Below, piece after piece: positions 41,975 through 54,346 of a stretch of DNA of 64,000 nucleotides. The first letter of the stretch is position 1. Every line of letters begins with the position of its first letter. The notes beneath the pieces were generated by a model. That model did no database searches. It saw only the letters and a program-made list of their open reading frames with translations, and was not told the origin of the DNA. Position numbers and translations under genes: made by a program. Source of the DNA: Gracilariopsis chorda (taxonomy: Eukaryota; Rhodophyta; Florideophyceae; Gracilariales; Gracilariaceae); assembly GCA_003194525.1 (NCBI GenBank), contig NBIV01000023.1, positions 1 to 64,000 of the forward strand, read 5' to 3'.

Positions 41975-44205
41975 AGAACTTTTCGGAGCAATACCACAAG
42001 TTTGTAACAAAGAATAACAAGAGACTTTACAAGGGACTTATAAATATCAACTTTGTAACTGTAACACTCGCCGACCGAAGGAGAACTATGACCAAGCGGA
42101 AGACAGCATGGCCTGATGTCCAGGGAGGTCCAATGTGGCTATCATGGGTTGTACCTGCCATTCCGGACAGGTTTGCGTTACTGGAAGGTTTACCAAATGG
42201 AAAAACAACGGACATGAAGACCAAAAAGAGCGACGACCCTCATGGTTTTGAGCGGATATGATCGTCGTCGAACTTAAAAGGGATGACCAGGATTGGTTCA
42301 TCTTTGTTGTATGATTTCTGAGAGCATAAGGTTTGAGAGACAAAAGAAAATACGGAGGCGTACGGGACATCGTCCGGAAAGCCCGTCTTACCTTTCGGCC
42401 CCTCAATTCTATCTACTGTTCGGGACTGCAAGCGTACTCGCACCCTTGAGGGACCACAGCTAAGCACGTCCGTCCCTACGTCTGTTAAGACAGGTCAGTA
42501 TTCACTGCTGTCTTGATTGTCTGGCATCTGCATTTATACCTGACAGGTCAGATGCTCTGTGTGGTGAATGAGAAGACCTGGTTTAAATCCCTGCAGTGGG
42601 CCTTGCCACACACGCGCGAACTCGCGCACGTCCAAGTGGTGGAGATCAAAAAATTTGGAAGTTTTGAAATGCCGAGGTCAGCGCCAGGCTATGCAGTGCA
42701 CATTGGTTGAGTAGCCGATTGGGTTTACGGTAATGTGTGCAGTGCACTGGCACCGGCATGTTCTAAAATTTTCTTAGTCTTTTGAGGGCGCCATACCTGC
42801 AAATCGCGCATTCCCAGCCTCTGAAACGGCTTAGGTTTGGAGATACAGACCAAAAGGTGAATCGCGGTTTTTGGCACCATTTGGAGAGGTAATTTACGTG
42901 TTGAAGTTTTTGATTCACCTCGTCGGCAACTTCATGGCTTTGGGGCCGCGCAAGACGGTATACGTTGGCGAAGTTTATGCGAAACCAACCGGTACATTGC
43001 TGGAGGTTGACATTGGACGCTGCACTCGCTGTTAGACCCTGTTGGTGTTTCACGCCACTCACTGCACTCCCTTTGCAGCAGTTTCGGTCAACCAAAGAGG
43101 TTTCGCACCCAGCAGAGGTGAAGTTACCAGAATGGTTTCGAGCAGAAACGGTCACAAATCAGGACTTTGTGCATTTCCATCAGTTCAACAAGAAGTTGAA
43201 TCCGTGAAGGTGTCTAGTACGTTGTGTTTACACCTACTGGCCGCGTAAGAATCATGGAAAACCTCCTGAAACTGCAGTGGGTAAGTGACCAGATGGAGAA
43301 GCTACCACGCGGAATAGAAGTGACCGTCTGAAAGGCTAGCTCTGGGTTTGTTAGTAGACCGCAAGCTGGTGTTTCTATCTTCTACTTGGGTGGTTTTACC
43401 AAATGGTATGACGGACTTGTACGCCTGCCACCCTGTTAGTTCATGAAACCGAAAAGGGCTTTACGCATGGCCGATTGCTGTCATTGCTGGCACTACAGTC
43501 GGTACAGCACCAGCTGTATAGACCGCTAGGTTAGGCAGGAATCTGCCAGGAAACGACCGCAAACCACATGGTATGCTGAGGAAAATGGTAAGAATTTTCT
43601 TAATGTGCGAGTGAAGGAACCTTATGGGTTGAGGATGTCGATGACACTGTGTGATAGTACGCGTGGACGTCCTACTCACATGAAAGGTCCAGGAACTGTG
43701 GCGGTGGGTATCGCACAACGGTGTGTAAGGCCATGCGGCTACCGAGTCAGAAAAGGGGGAACGGTGAAGGTGTGGAGTAGCGCAAGGCCCCTTGTGCTGA
43801 GGCCTACTAAGGAGACACGCATAGCCCAAAAACGTACCACGTGCTTAAGCCGAGAGCCGATGTAACAGTAGCTATCCGATACGACGCAGCCTGTACAGGA
43901 TTTTAACGAGCTGCGTCTCCTACTAAGACTTAGGATCTGTGCCAAGGAACTAAGACGAAGAGCCTAGTAGGAAGCACCTTGAGTTTACTTGGTGAGGGTG
44001 TCGGCTGCACTAGCGGAGAGTAAATATTTAACTGGGCTGCGCCACACGTGTATGGCTTACCGTTCGCAGTGCAATAGCAGCCACCAGCATAAACGTGTGT
44101 GCTACTACAAATACTACACTAGCCGAGAGCGGAAGGGCTCCTACAGCCAGAACACCACTCCGATAAACGGACTTCACTTCCTTACATACCGCCCTTCTCA
44201 CACTG
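41975..44205. other. Unassigned region after Gypsy-2
   Basis: No supported gene or RNA. It may contain the diverged 3' LTR of Gypsy-2 (weak matches near 41980 and 42190). Short ORFs on both strands are without recognisable domains. CCAA/TTGG mini-palindromes like those of Gypsy-2 occur, suggesting retroelement origin. Confidence 0.4.
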
Positions 44206-46203
44206 TTGTCAGTCCCCGGAGAGCCATCTTCGATTTCCGTATACGGCCTCTTTTCACCCGTTCTGCTCGACCCATCCTCATCAGAATCCCCTTCTACTTC
44301 ATCTTTATCTCGCTTCGTTCTGCACCCTGGTTCACACTCCATCATGCCACAGGTCAGTGAGAATTGGGTCAGCCCTGACAGAGGTCGACCATCGCTGCCT
44401 TCCGGGACGCACACCAATTTCTCGTCGTCGGTTTGCTTTCAACTCTCTCAGCGATGAGTACGTTGCTGGCACCGATGAATGGTTCGATGCTTCTTGCTTC
44501 TCCACCATCCCGGGTTGTCCGAGCATCGATTATAAGGCGGGAAATAAACGCCCTCGCAAAGGTGCTTAGGAAGCCCGATGGGGGCACATGCGAATCTGGG
44601 TCGATGACGGACCCCACCTCGATGCCGTACGAACGGAACTCGCTGTATCCGTTGATATGCCTTGGGTCCGGTGCGCACAGGAACGAGATTATCAACACAG
44701 ACTTTCCGTAATTCTCAACCACTTTCCGGATCAATATGGTTCAAAGTCCGACACTGAACACTTCCCACCACCAGGCCACAATCTCCTTGCTCTAGTCGCG
44801 TGGCAGGCACCGTTAGACGGATTCTACCTCACCTGCGAGCGTAAGCGCTGCAGTGATGACATCAGCGATGGGGCACGCATCCGGAGCTGTCACGCGGTGC
44901 TCTTCGGATGGCACAACCAGGAGTTCCATGATCTTCTTCGTCCGAAGCGGGAGGGCTTACATCTTCCCGTTCTGCAGGAGGGGCGGATGTTTGACGTCTC
45001 GAGGTATCTTTGTGTGCCGACTCCTCCGATTGCAGCATACTATTCGGGCGTGATGCTTGCCGAAGGGCAGCTGCCTTCCATCGCCCACACTGTTCTCCAA
45101 ACGACATGGGCAGTGCTGGCATTCTTCGCGTTCCTATATGCAGCCCATGAAAGACTACAAATGCAGTTGAAGTTCTCCGACTGGTGCCTCAGGCAAGATA
45201 CTGACTTGGATGTTCCAGTTAGACGGCTGTTCAAGCTCCTATTTGAGCTGGTTCGCTTCGTCCAGGGGCTCGGCGTCCAAAAAATAGTCCACGGAACCGC
45301 ATTCGGCGCAGCAGAAGCCGATTCTCTCCTGGATTACCTCTTCAGGATCGACTGGGAAAGGACACCAAGCCCGGGATACTTGTGGTACGACTACGACGAA
45401 GGCCGTTTCACGGATATTACAAGGCATCCTGTAGGGCGTGATGACGGCGAGGGTACAACCCCTCTTATCTGCCGGAGTCACAGAGAATGGCCGCACCTCG
45501 CCACTACGCTCCACACTACTTTCCACAAGCCGCTGGGTTCGTTTGGAAGTTTTATGCTGTTATGCAATTACTCAATACCGTCAGCGGAGAAAACGATGAC
45601 GAAGGTGCATTGGAAGTCCAGTCCGAAGCGACACATGATCAGGCTCGGAGATGCCCAGGCGTTCGATACATGCACCAGCGCCGGGTTTCTTCGGTCAATA
45701 TCGAAACAGATTCGGTAGCTGCTCTGCATCATGTCCATCGGAATTCCGTCGTGCCTATGGAGGCCGACTTGTCCACAGATAGAACGTTTCTCTCAGTAGC
45801 ACTGTACCGAGCCTATCGCAGGTCGGACGACGAGTGTGCGGAGCTGGAAGTGCTGGTATCAAATATCATCACGCAAGCACTGAACCGCGCGATGGAATGG
45901 GTGGCAGAAGCGAAGCGCCATGCAAGCTTGCCAATTGCTGTGCCCCACCAGTTTAACGAGATAATCAGTAAAGTGAGGCGTGGTGCTGAGGGCGTGCTAT
46001 GGAATGCGGATAGTGTGTTCGCCTGCGAGGACGCGACCGATGTTATAACGAGAGTGGTGGCGAGTTTGGTGGTCAAAGCATCAGGTGCGAAAGAAGATTT
46101 GGGCAAAGAACATGTAGTTCCCGCCGATAACGGAGCCGATAAGACAGGTGTTCCATCGTCGGATGGGAGGCATGGTGATTCTCAGAAGCAAAGCGCGTGC
46201 TGA
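44206..46203 (+). CDS. Hypothetical coding region, two main overlapping frames
   Basis: I do not recognise this. The largest frame, 44588-45718 (376 codons), is rich in aromatic and charged residues with even, protein-like composition (for example HAVLFGWHNQEFHDLL and a hydrophobic stretch AVLAFFAFLYAA). The frame 45487-46203 (238 codons) overlaps its end and looks like a continuation (DECAELEVLVSNIITQALNR). Upstream pieces at 44357-44569 and 44433-44711 also look coding. Thus one gene either has short introns or has decayed by frameshift. No transposon hallmark, signal peptide or named motif was seen. A minus-strand ORF at 44734-44369 competes for the first part. Confidence 0.35.
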
Positions 46204-46740
46204 CCGAGTGCAATTCATCAAATAAAGTAAATGAACAATCTTTCGAGAAGTGCCACATATGATTGAACTTTTTCATGCCCCCAAGCTCCGAATACCGGCC
46301 TGGAGACCACAAACAGAACGTTTTCTGGAGAGTTCAAATCCACATCCAGATTCGTTCTGCGATGCCTAGAAGCCGAGATAGGAGCAATTCTTTCTTTTGG
46401 CCACTCTTTCGGCTTGCAAGCCGGTCTCAAAAAAATCTGAACAATTCCGTGGCGGATGATTTGATACTCTGTCGTGTGCAGTGGCAAACCCTTTTGCGCT
46501 GTAAGTGTCTATGTTTTCCAGGTTAGCTTCTCGAGGAGTGAACCCTAAGCCTTGTTGACGCCGTTTCAGAAATGGTAGTAGAACCACTTTGTCATTGCTG
46601 CTGTGCGCCGCGTACAGATAGTGATGCTCTATGGGGTGTGTGGAGCGTGAACGTAACTAACCTTGATTCGGGGTCCCATTCTGGTGCAATGGTAAGATCA
46701 CCTTGGATTTTGAGAGTTCCATGTTTGGCGTTTAGCACTC
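46204..46740. other. Gap between hypothetical region and Gypsy-5 remnant
   Basis: No supported feature. It may hold the 3' LTR of the minus-strand Gypsy fragment, but no partner sequence was found. Confidence 0.4.
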
Positions 46741-46759
46741 CTCTTCTCTGTGGACGACG

Positions 46760-47430
46760 CGTCCGTGCGGCGAGCTGTTCTTCGGAAATAACGCTCCACA
46801 AAGTTGTGCAGAACGTTCCGCTTCGGTTCCCATGTGGGCTTCTTGAAGCCCTACCACTTAACGCAAACCGGTTCTTCTCCATCTTCGGTAACTCTGTGTT
46901 CGATGACCTTCTCGATCGCGCATTTCTTTTCTGCCGATTTGGGATCAGAAGACTTGGTGTGAAGGTTCTCCACGATTGGGCCTGTGCCAGGATCAACCAA
47001 TACTGGTGTTTATGTGATTGTAGAGCCCCCCGATATTGGTTCGCGCTTGTATTCTGGGACCGACAGTTCCGTTCGCACTTCACTTTCCTCCGATTCTTCG
47101 GGTGCGACCGTGTTGAGTGAGGCCATTTTGGAGACTGAAGGTCCAGCTGCCGTCACGCGGTCAATACTAACTATATAGTGTAGCCCATCGACGTCGAGGG
47201 TGACCGTACTTTCAGTAGCACGGATGACCTTCTAGGGGCGTGCCGATTTCGGTAGTAGTTTTCGGACGATGTTCTCGTACTAGGTTGATGCTTTCTTCCA
47301 AGGCAGGATGGCCAAGTAAAACATATCACCCTCCTAAAAGATTGGTTTGTACAGTATTCGGGAGCCGTAGGAGGCTTTATAACGCTCCTGTGCCGTACCT
47401 AATTTTGTGTAGGCCAGCTTCATGAGTTTC
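46760..47430 (-). pseudogene. Gypsy-5 remnant: integrase C-terminus and chromodomain
   Basis: Minus-strand reading from 47430 downward: AQERYKASYGSRI and EGDMFYLAILPWKKAS, with stops between, then KVIRATESTVTLDVDG and IVSIDRV. This is the integrase C-terminal GPY/F-type module. It ends with a chromodomain near 46945-46780: CAIEKVIEHRVTEDGEE, KW-stop-GF and PTWEPKRNVLHNFVERYFR. The TAG falls where a lysine codon is expected. This chromodomain is closer to the classic chromovirus type than that of Gypsy-1, so it is a different family. The rest of pol is not recognisable to the right. Confidence 0.75.
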
Positions 47431-49240
47431 ATAATCCAGGCGCGCGTGATGCGCTTGGTTTCTTCCGGTGTCCCGATTTCTTGGGACTTCCTCGGTCCTT
47501 CACCTCTCAGTTACCCGGCGGTAGTTGGGGATGCTCAGTTTTTGACGCACATGCAGTACGAGAGTATGAAATTATCAACCAATATGTGGTACCTGGACGT
47601 CTTCCTGACGGTCTTCTCTCTTCTCGATCTATATGGACGATTGGCTCGCGCACTGTGCGCTTTCTGAACACGCGATAGAGCGATTTGGTAACGACATCAT
47701 CGGACAAATCCGTTTTCGGTTCACGGAGCTCATCTATCAGCCCGTTGGACGCGTGATTGGGACCGTCCTTCTGGACGATGCTTATGAATTCGACGCTTGG
47801 GTAGCCCAGACAAATGGCCAGGCGTACTGGTACTGGAACGAACTTGGAAAGCTCGAAGTACGACGTTGGTGCGGTCTTCGCAATGTTAGCTAGAAGACTC
47901 TATGCTTCACTCAGCCGTTGCTTTGTGCGGAAGTCCGCTACCTTCGCAAGTGCCACATCCCTTTTTTGGAGAACGCCCACTGGGAGTGCCGAACCAGGTT
48001 GCTTATGGGTTATCTGATCACCTACGAGATGATGGAGGTTGATCTTATTTAATATCATGCGAGGATCGGGCGCTACGAGCCAATTTAAGATCACTGGTCT
48101 GCCATCGAGCGTCCCCGTGGATGCACCGTCCAGTTACCTCCGGTTTTGACTTTTCTCGGGTTACATCTGGCGAGTGACCCTAATTGCGGATTCTGGATTG
48201 TAGCATTCACGAAAGTAATTGCCAACATGGGGGTCTATATTCTCTTGGACGCTTACAATGTATAGTTCATTTGGTTTATCAGCCCCACGGCCTGGCAGTA
48301 CGCTAGGCCACTCGATCTTTCCGTCGTGCTCGGATCACGTGCCAACCAAGACAATTTCCGACATCTCCTCGATGTGATGGACCAGGTGAATTGTGACCAG
48401 GTTCCAGCTAAGCAGTAGCAGCGCGGCAAGCGTCGGAGAAACGTAGGAATTCGCTGGGATGGACCACAGATGCAGGTGATTTCATATTCTATGATCCCTT
48501 GACACGCCATCACTTTACCTCCGAACAAGCAGCTCATCTGCAACAGAATCCCAAAGCGATGCCCCCCACTCAACCCACTGGCTACGCCTTCAAGCCGCCA
48601 CCGGCGCAAGTTGAGTTCTTAACGGACGAGGAGCAGCAGGTGGCGTACGAAAACGAACCATTTGAGATGGAGCAGGATGTTTCGAATAAGTAGGATGATG
48701 TGGCAGTGGTGCCGCAACCAGTTGACACTGACTATGAGATTCTCACTGAAGTGACGGTATTGAATAAGGCCGAACTTGGCATTGTGAGGAGAATCCTCGA
48801 GAACATTAGGATTCCATAGGTTCTAATCCGAGGCGATTGTCAAAAAATGGTTCAGAGTTTGAAGCTCCGAATAGGCGGCAAGTCTAGGGACGATACGTCG
48901 TCCATCCTTTCTCTTTAGGTTTCACCCCCCCCCCGTAGTAGCGTTTGATGGAGCACAGTAAATCAGAGAACCCTTCTCATAGCTTCCCTTGTTTCCAAGA
49001 CTTCCCTTTTTTATAAAGCTTCCGGCTGTTCTGGACTCGGATATCCTCGAAAACGGGTAATGAAACTACTCGGACGGCGACAGACGCGAACACCCATACA
49101 GAACTCTCTTCAACCTCTTAGATACCTGCCTTCATTCCAAATCGTGTTCTTGGTTCTCTGAATACTGATCATTTCAATCATGGTTGCATCACAGCGAAAT
49201 CTTCGCAATCTGAGAAGAGGGCAGTAGTGAAACTACAAGG
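47431..49240. other. Unassigned region, partly degraded retroelement
   Basis: Minus-strand readings near 48250-48130 (DPHVGNYFRECYNPES) and 48094-47900 look protein-like but match nothing I can name. They may be decayed upstream pol of the Gypsy-5 remnant. Plus-strand readings at 48499-48830 are acidic/glutamine-rich. No intact gene. Confidence 0.35.
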
Positions 49241-49241
49241 T

Positions 49242-50114
49242 TCAGATGCTAGTGCATTTATTGTCAGGCTCGGGCGCAAAGTTGACGTCATTGTGGTTCT
49301 CGGGTGCCCGACGTGCCGTGGCAAGCCAAAAAATCAAATGAACGAATAGCTCAATGTTCTGAGAGTGCTCTGTGTTTGTTGCATGCTGACCTTTTCTATC
49401 TGCAAAATCAGCGTCATAGGTAGCGATGTGCGAAGACTGCAAATCTGCATTTAAGATCCTCTTGCTCGGCTTAGATGCCGAGATATCGACGATTTCTCGT
49501 TTTGACCGAAAACCAGTGTGCAAGCGCACTTCTAAAACGTCAGACAATTCCATCAGACATTATTTGATCTGAACATGCGCTGTTGCGGGGAAGCTTCGCG
49601 CAGTAAGCGCTTCTTCTTCATCAAATGCTCCGTAATCAGCGCGTACTACTTCGGCAACTTCAATAACCTTGGGCATATCGTGGTATAGTAAGCCGATTGC
49701 AGTGAAAAAGATCTCATCCTGTAGAAGTATATGATTTTGTTGGAAAAAAAGCGTTGCCGAACGGGGCAGATGCCGCATTGATTCCCAGGTGTCCTGGTCT
49801 GTAGAATAGCCATAAAATCGACAGCGCTATTTCATGAGGCTGTCTTCCTCCAACCTGTGGGCAACGATGCGTTTAAGGACTCTTTTGTCCCCATCATCAC
49901 GTTCAACGTAGTGCCTGCGGACAGCTAAGCAATGGGTTTTCTTTTGGGTACCCCAGGATTTTAGGGCTGTGCCTACGGGGTTACCCCAGACTTTGTGTTT
50001 CATCTTTCCCTCCTCTGCGTCCATAGCATCTCTGCTAATACTCTCCGTCACGGTTTCCGTGGTAATGTTCCTTTCACGGGTATTAGTCCAAGATGCTTAC
50101 TTGGTTCCAGGTAT
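49242..50114 (-). pseudogene. Gypsy-4 3' coding end: chromodomain region
   Basis: Minus-strand frames 50051-49827 and 49778-49242 are collinear. VLKRIVAHRLEEDSLMK, a TAG stop, then RCRFYGYSTDQDTWESMRHL and PRSATL matches the Gypsy-1 chromodomain closely (GDTWESIEHLPRS). This is the downstream half of Gypsy-4, separated from 55819-58800 by the nested Copia. A further stop lies at 49560-49562. Confidence 0.75.
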
Positions 50115-50340
50115 TGGTTGTGTGGACATTTCGAGCAGCGCACAGGGTCTGTTCAAAAGGGAGAAAACGCAATGAAAAGTCCTTCTTCTTCGTCACTGTC
50201 CCCCGCCCTTGGCAGGCAGTGCCAAGCGTGACTCAGGAGTTTATTTTAGCTCATCCTCAGAGCAGCGTGAGCTGCACGAGGCCATGTCAGCGTAAGTTGT
50301 TGTTGAGCTTAGGTCAGTAGTGCAACTCAGTAGTGCAACA
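50115..50340 (-). repeat. Copia 3' LTR
   Basis: Direct repeat of 55593-55818. On the minus strand it starts TGTTGCAC at 50340, right after the G6 tract, and ends ACCA at 50115. Confidence 0.88.
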
Positions 50341-50419
50341 CCCCCCAGTTGGCGGTGAACAGCCCAAGCAGAATAAATACCTCTAGAGGTTTAGCGTAGA
50401 TAAGAAAGAGAAGTGACCG

Positions 50420-50473
50420 TAGCAGAGTGGTAACACTCTGGTTAATTGAGAAAAAAGTACTGGGTTCAAGACC
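50420..50473 (+). other. tRNA-like segment inside Copia (A and B boxes)
   Basis: TAGCAGAGTGG (50420-50430) fits the RNA polymerase III A box and GGTTCAAGACC (50463-50473) the B box, 43 nt apart start to start and in tRNA order. The T-stem does not close well, so it is not a functional tRNA as read. It could be a tRNA-derived SINE head or chance. Confidence 0.35.
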
Positions 50474-50952
50474 AACCAGGTGCTCGACGAAATGAGACCG
50501 GTAACTCATCAAGTGCTGACGCGAAAATAGCGTCCGTGTTGTATATCCGTTACGAAGGCTGACCACCGGAAGGTGTGTTGAGGGCCTACTTAATTGTGAG
50601 GGCAGGGATGTCCAGTTCAGCTGTAATTCCCCGCCTTCGTAACGGTAACACAATGCACTAAAATGGCGGGAACTGCGCAGTGGGGGGCGATCTCGTGTCT
50701 TACGCATAACCTGGAGCAAACTCTTTTTCCTTTTTTGTTTTCATAGCATACTCCAGATAAAGAGCAGGCATCGAAGACGTATATAGTATAGTTCAACAAC
50801 TAATGTTTTTCCAGATGCGCTGCAAACTTGTTGGGCAGTATTCTATCGTTCATTATTCGGTTTAATAAACGAAACCAGTGCGGATTGATCTTCGTTAAGG
50901 CGTCGGCGATATTTGATGAACCAGGAAGCCAACAAATGTCGTGTAGGTCTCC

Positions 50953-51528
50953 CTATTCAAACGAATCTCGAAGCCTTGAAACGGTAGGCCGTAGGCAGTA
51001 GTCTCTCTGTTCATGCAACGTAGAGATTGTAGAGTAAAGACCAAAAGAGGCAACGAAAAGACTTGTCAGAATTTGTTTTGCAAAACCAGACTCATGGAAG
51101 AAGTAGGGAAGAGTCTGCGAAACAAAAACAGATCGTTCTGTTGCAAAGGCTGCCGCAATGATCTCAATTCCTGCAGAAGGAAACGAAACACGCGTTTTCT
51201 TTGATGAATGCCAGTCAATAACACGATATATGCAATCAGGGCTTTGATAAGCAAGTATTCCCAAAACATATCCAGATTGTCCGTATGATTTCGTACCGTT
51301 AGCAGCGTCACTAAAACTAAGGAGATGAATCTGTGAGGTAGAGGAAACGGGGGTGGGCAAGGCCTTGTAAAAGAAAGCTAGGTTAAGACTCTTAAGTTGC
51401 TTTGTTGCGCTGTTTAGCTGACGCATATGGTGTACCGTGAGGCGAGAAACCTGTTGCTGGAGCTTGCTTGCAAAGACTGAAGCTTGAGGGAGTGCTCCAT
51501 GACCAAGAAAGTTGAGCTTACCCGTCAA
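50953..51528 (-). pseudogene. Copia RNase H
   Basis: Shows LLSFSDAANGTKSYGQSGYV with the first catalytic Asp, then DWHSSKKTRVSFPSAGIEII with the Glu region (usual S-SAEAE is S-AGIE here). It lies downstream of the RT and in a different frame, so the pol frame is broken between 51528 and 51580. Confidence 0.75.
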
Positions 51529-51579
51529 GCTCTGAAAATCGCGTAGTTCCGTAGCTGTGCAGATGTCATCGTTTTCCTT

Positions 51580-52197
51580 TTACCTTGGAGGAGGAACAGA
51601 AAGGGGAACAATTTTTTCTTGGAACTCCTTCATTGATACTTGTATTGAGAAGTCTGGCAATTGAGTGATGAGAAGACGATTGAAAACCATGTCCTGGCCT
51701 TGCAAGAATCTTCCGACCTCGAACTGTGCAGATATAGATTCATGAAACCGAACCAGTTCCTCATGGCTTCCTGCCAATATCATATCGTCAACCACTTTTG
51801 CCAGAATTAAGACAACTTCTTGATTCTCCCATAAAAGAAACAGCTGAGGGTGTCCCGGAATCGTGACAAAACCACGCTTCAGCAACCAATTCTCCACACA
51901 AAGCTGCCACAAGCGACTAGAGTCAACGAGACCATACGTTGGGACAAGTATTTTCCAGACTTCGTCAAACGTATCTACCCAACTTCTCGGGGGCCTCATA
52001 CATATGTCACGTTTGATGGAGCCCGCTTGCAGATAAGCAGACTTAATGTCAACGGAGGCAATTCGAAAATGAAACAGGACTGCCATCGAGAGCAGCAGTC
52101 TAATAGCAGGGAATTGGGCTGTTGCCGAATCTGATCGCAACTGGTCTTTGTCCTTGTCCTTGTTCCGATGTGGTACGAGCCGGAATTTACGTTTCAA
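51580..52197 (-). pseudogene. Copia reverse transcriptase
   Basis: 205-codon frame: FRIASVDIKSAYLQAGSIKR with the first catalytic Asp, then the VVDDMILAG box with the DD pair (usual Copia YVDDM). The N-terminal fingers lie in an upstream frame (52632-52288), which is shifted relative to this one. Confidence 0.85.
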
Positions 52198-52650
52198 AGC
52201 TTTGCTCTCTCCGTCATATTTGATGACAAAGAAATGATGCGAAGAGATAAGGTTGGCGTTCCGAGGGAGAGACCGAACTTACACCGGTTAATATGCCTTA
52301 TTTCTGCGGTAAACTTCTTTCTCGTTGGCTATGGCATGATCCAGCAACCAACAGGGCGCGCATTGGAGCTTGTGTTCGGATAAAGGCCCTGATCCTAAAG
52401 AATTGCGGAGTTCTCGAAGTATTGGTTGGGAAGCAGACTTGAGAGATAATGGTTTCATCTTCGAAGATGCATAGAGACCAATATCTTTAGAAGGAGCGTT
52501 GAGAGATTGAAAGAACTGCGTTTTTGCCAGATATGAAATTCTGGCTGGATGGTCATCCCAAACGGCGTAGTCCAAAGGACAATGTTCAAAAACATCATCA
52601 ATGTGCATTGGTGAATGATCCGTAGTTACCACTAGTGGGTTTGGGATTGG

Positions 52651-54309
52651 TCAAAGGATAGAATCTTCCACGACAGCGTTAACGCTATCCATAATCTTGG
52701 AGAGCCGCTCTTGGAAACCAAGTTGTAGACGTTCCAAATCTCTGAGAAGGGGACTGAGTGGTCTAAGTCTCAGATCCTCGTACGCAACGGCATACTTGTT
52801 ACCGCCTGAATTGGGCTTAGAAGAGACTGAGACCAGATGGCTGTAGGTCTCATGTACGTATCCTTCAAGCCAGACACCACGATTTTGGGTTTTTCTGAAG
52901 AAGAAAACCGGATTCCCGGGCGAAAGCAACGTTCGAGATAACGTTTTGATGTCCCCAGACTTCAGAAAATGATGCAGAGCTTGCCGTGTGGTTTTCTCTG
53001 TATGCGCCGAGATAATATCCTTGCTGATTGGACTTTGCAAAAGCCAAGTGATTGAACGTCTGTAACCTCGAGCCAACTCGAAACTGGATACGGATACTAG
53101 GTTTGAGCCTTGGAGAATGTTCTTTAGAAAAGCAGCTGTGGAAACAATTTCATGGTCTGAGGAGACCGGTATACCTCGAGATATTGCGTATTCACGATCC
53201 TTTAGTAATTGCTGCATGAGATAGCGTACAGACTCGTGAAAAGATTCGACAATACCAACTTTGTTGTGTCTTCTCGCAGGACGTGAAGAGAACTTGATTT
53301 GATTCTCTGCACATAAGAGTTGGATTTGGTCATTATTGAACTCGGGATCTCTTGAAAGTTCTCTTGGAGGCCCGTGTACTGTGATCCAGTGCAGGAAAAT
53401 GGACTTCCGTGCTTTAAGCATTGAACGATAGAACGTCAATAACGCCACAGTTAGGCCAGTAGCTGCGTCTTTCATGTGTAGGATGGGAAGATTTCCTAGC
53501 TCTGCAACAAACATGAAGTCAACCTGCAAATGATCGTTAAAGCTTTGTAAAAGACGTGAGAATGAAACTTTTCTGGAAGCAAGGGGCCGCCCAGTTGACT
53601 TACAACTTGTGCATTTGTCATATGCTTCGTCCAGAAGCGCGGCGAGAGTTTTGGTCAGAATTTTTGCTTGTCGACAGAGGTTCTTCATTTCCCTTGGACG
53701 CATATGGGTATAAACATGAAACCGTTTGCCAAAACGTTCTTCATTTTCAATGAACTGTCTCTTCGTTTTCAAAGTTGGGGCAAAAAAGGCTTTCATCGAC
53801 TTGATACTGGAAGGTACGAGAAGAAGACGGGTACGCTTGGACAGATCTTGTCCAGTACAGTACGTTCTGAGACGGATTTCACTTGGTCCAGCGACCCCTT
53901 TCGGAATGCGCAACTGGTTTGTATTGCCAAGCACATCTGAACGAGAGAGTAGGTCATTTCCTACCAGAATAGGTCCATCACCAACTACTACATAGAGCGG
54001 AATATAGAAAGCTTTTCCGTATTCATCTTCACCCTCTAGTGTCCAGATCGCGAACACTGGGAGCGCATTGGCACAGCGTTCTCCAAAGCCATGTAGAAAT
54101 GGTTCACAATCTAAAGGTTTGAGTTCTAACTCAATGCGCAGAGATGCGCAGAGCTGAGAGATCAATTCAATTCCTCCCACACTCTTCGGACAGCCTGGGT
54201 CAACGATCGGATTCGGATCCTTAGATGGCCTTATATCGGAGTATGCTTCACTACCTGCAGTTAAAAACGACTGGTTTGCAAGAGGGTGAAGCACCGCCGA
54301 AAATCCCAA
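52651..54309 (-). pseudogene. Copia protease-integrase
   Basis: 552-codon open frame. The protease box reads IVDPGCPKS (residues about 35-43), so the usual D-[ST]-G is D-P-G. Integrase has a zinc finger with H199/H202 and C233/C236, then a catalytic triad D264 (QVDF), D321 (SRDPEF) and E355 (GIVESFHES), correctly spaced. A basic C-terminal region follows. The stop before the RT indicates decay. Confidence 0.85.
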
Positions 54310-54346
54310 CGTTCAGTATGGTGTGGCCGATCCTTTTCTGAAGGAT

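Noticed and set aside
41980..42250. 3' LTR of Gypsy-2
   Set aside because: Only scattered matches to 35102-35369 (for example ATACCAC and CAAATGG); too weak without an alignment to call.
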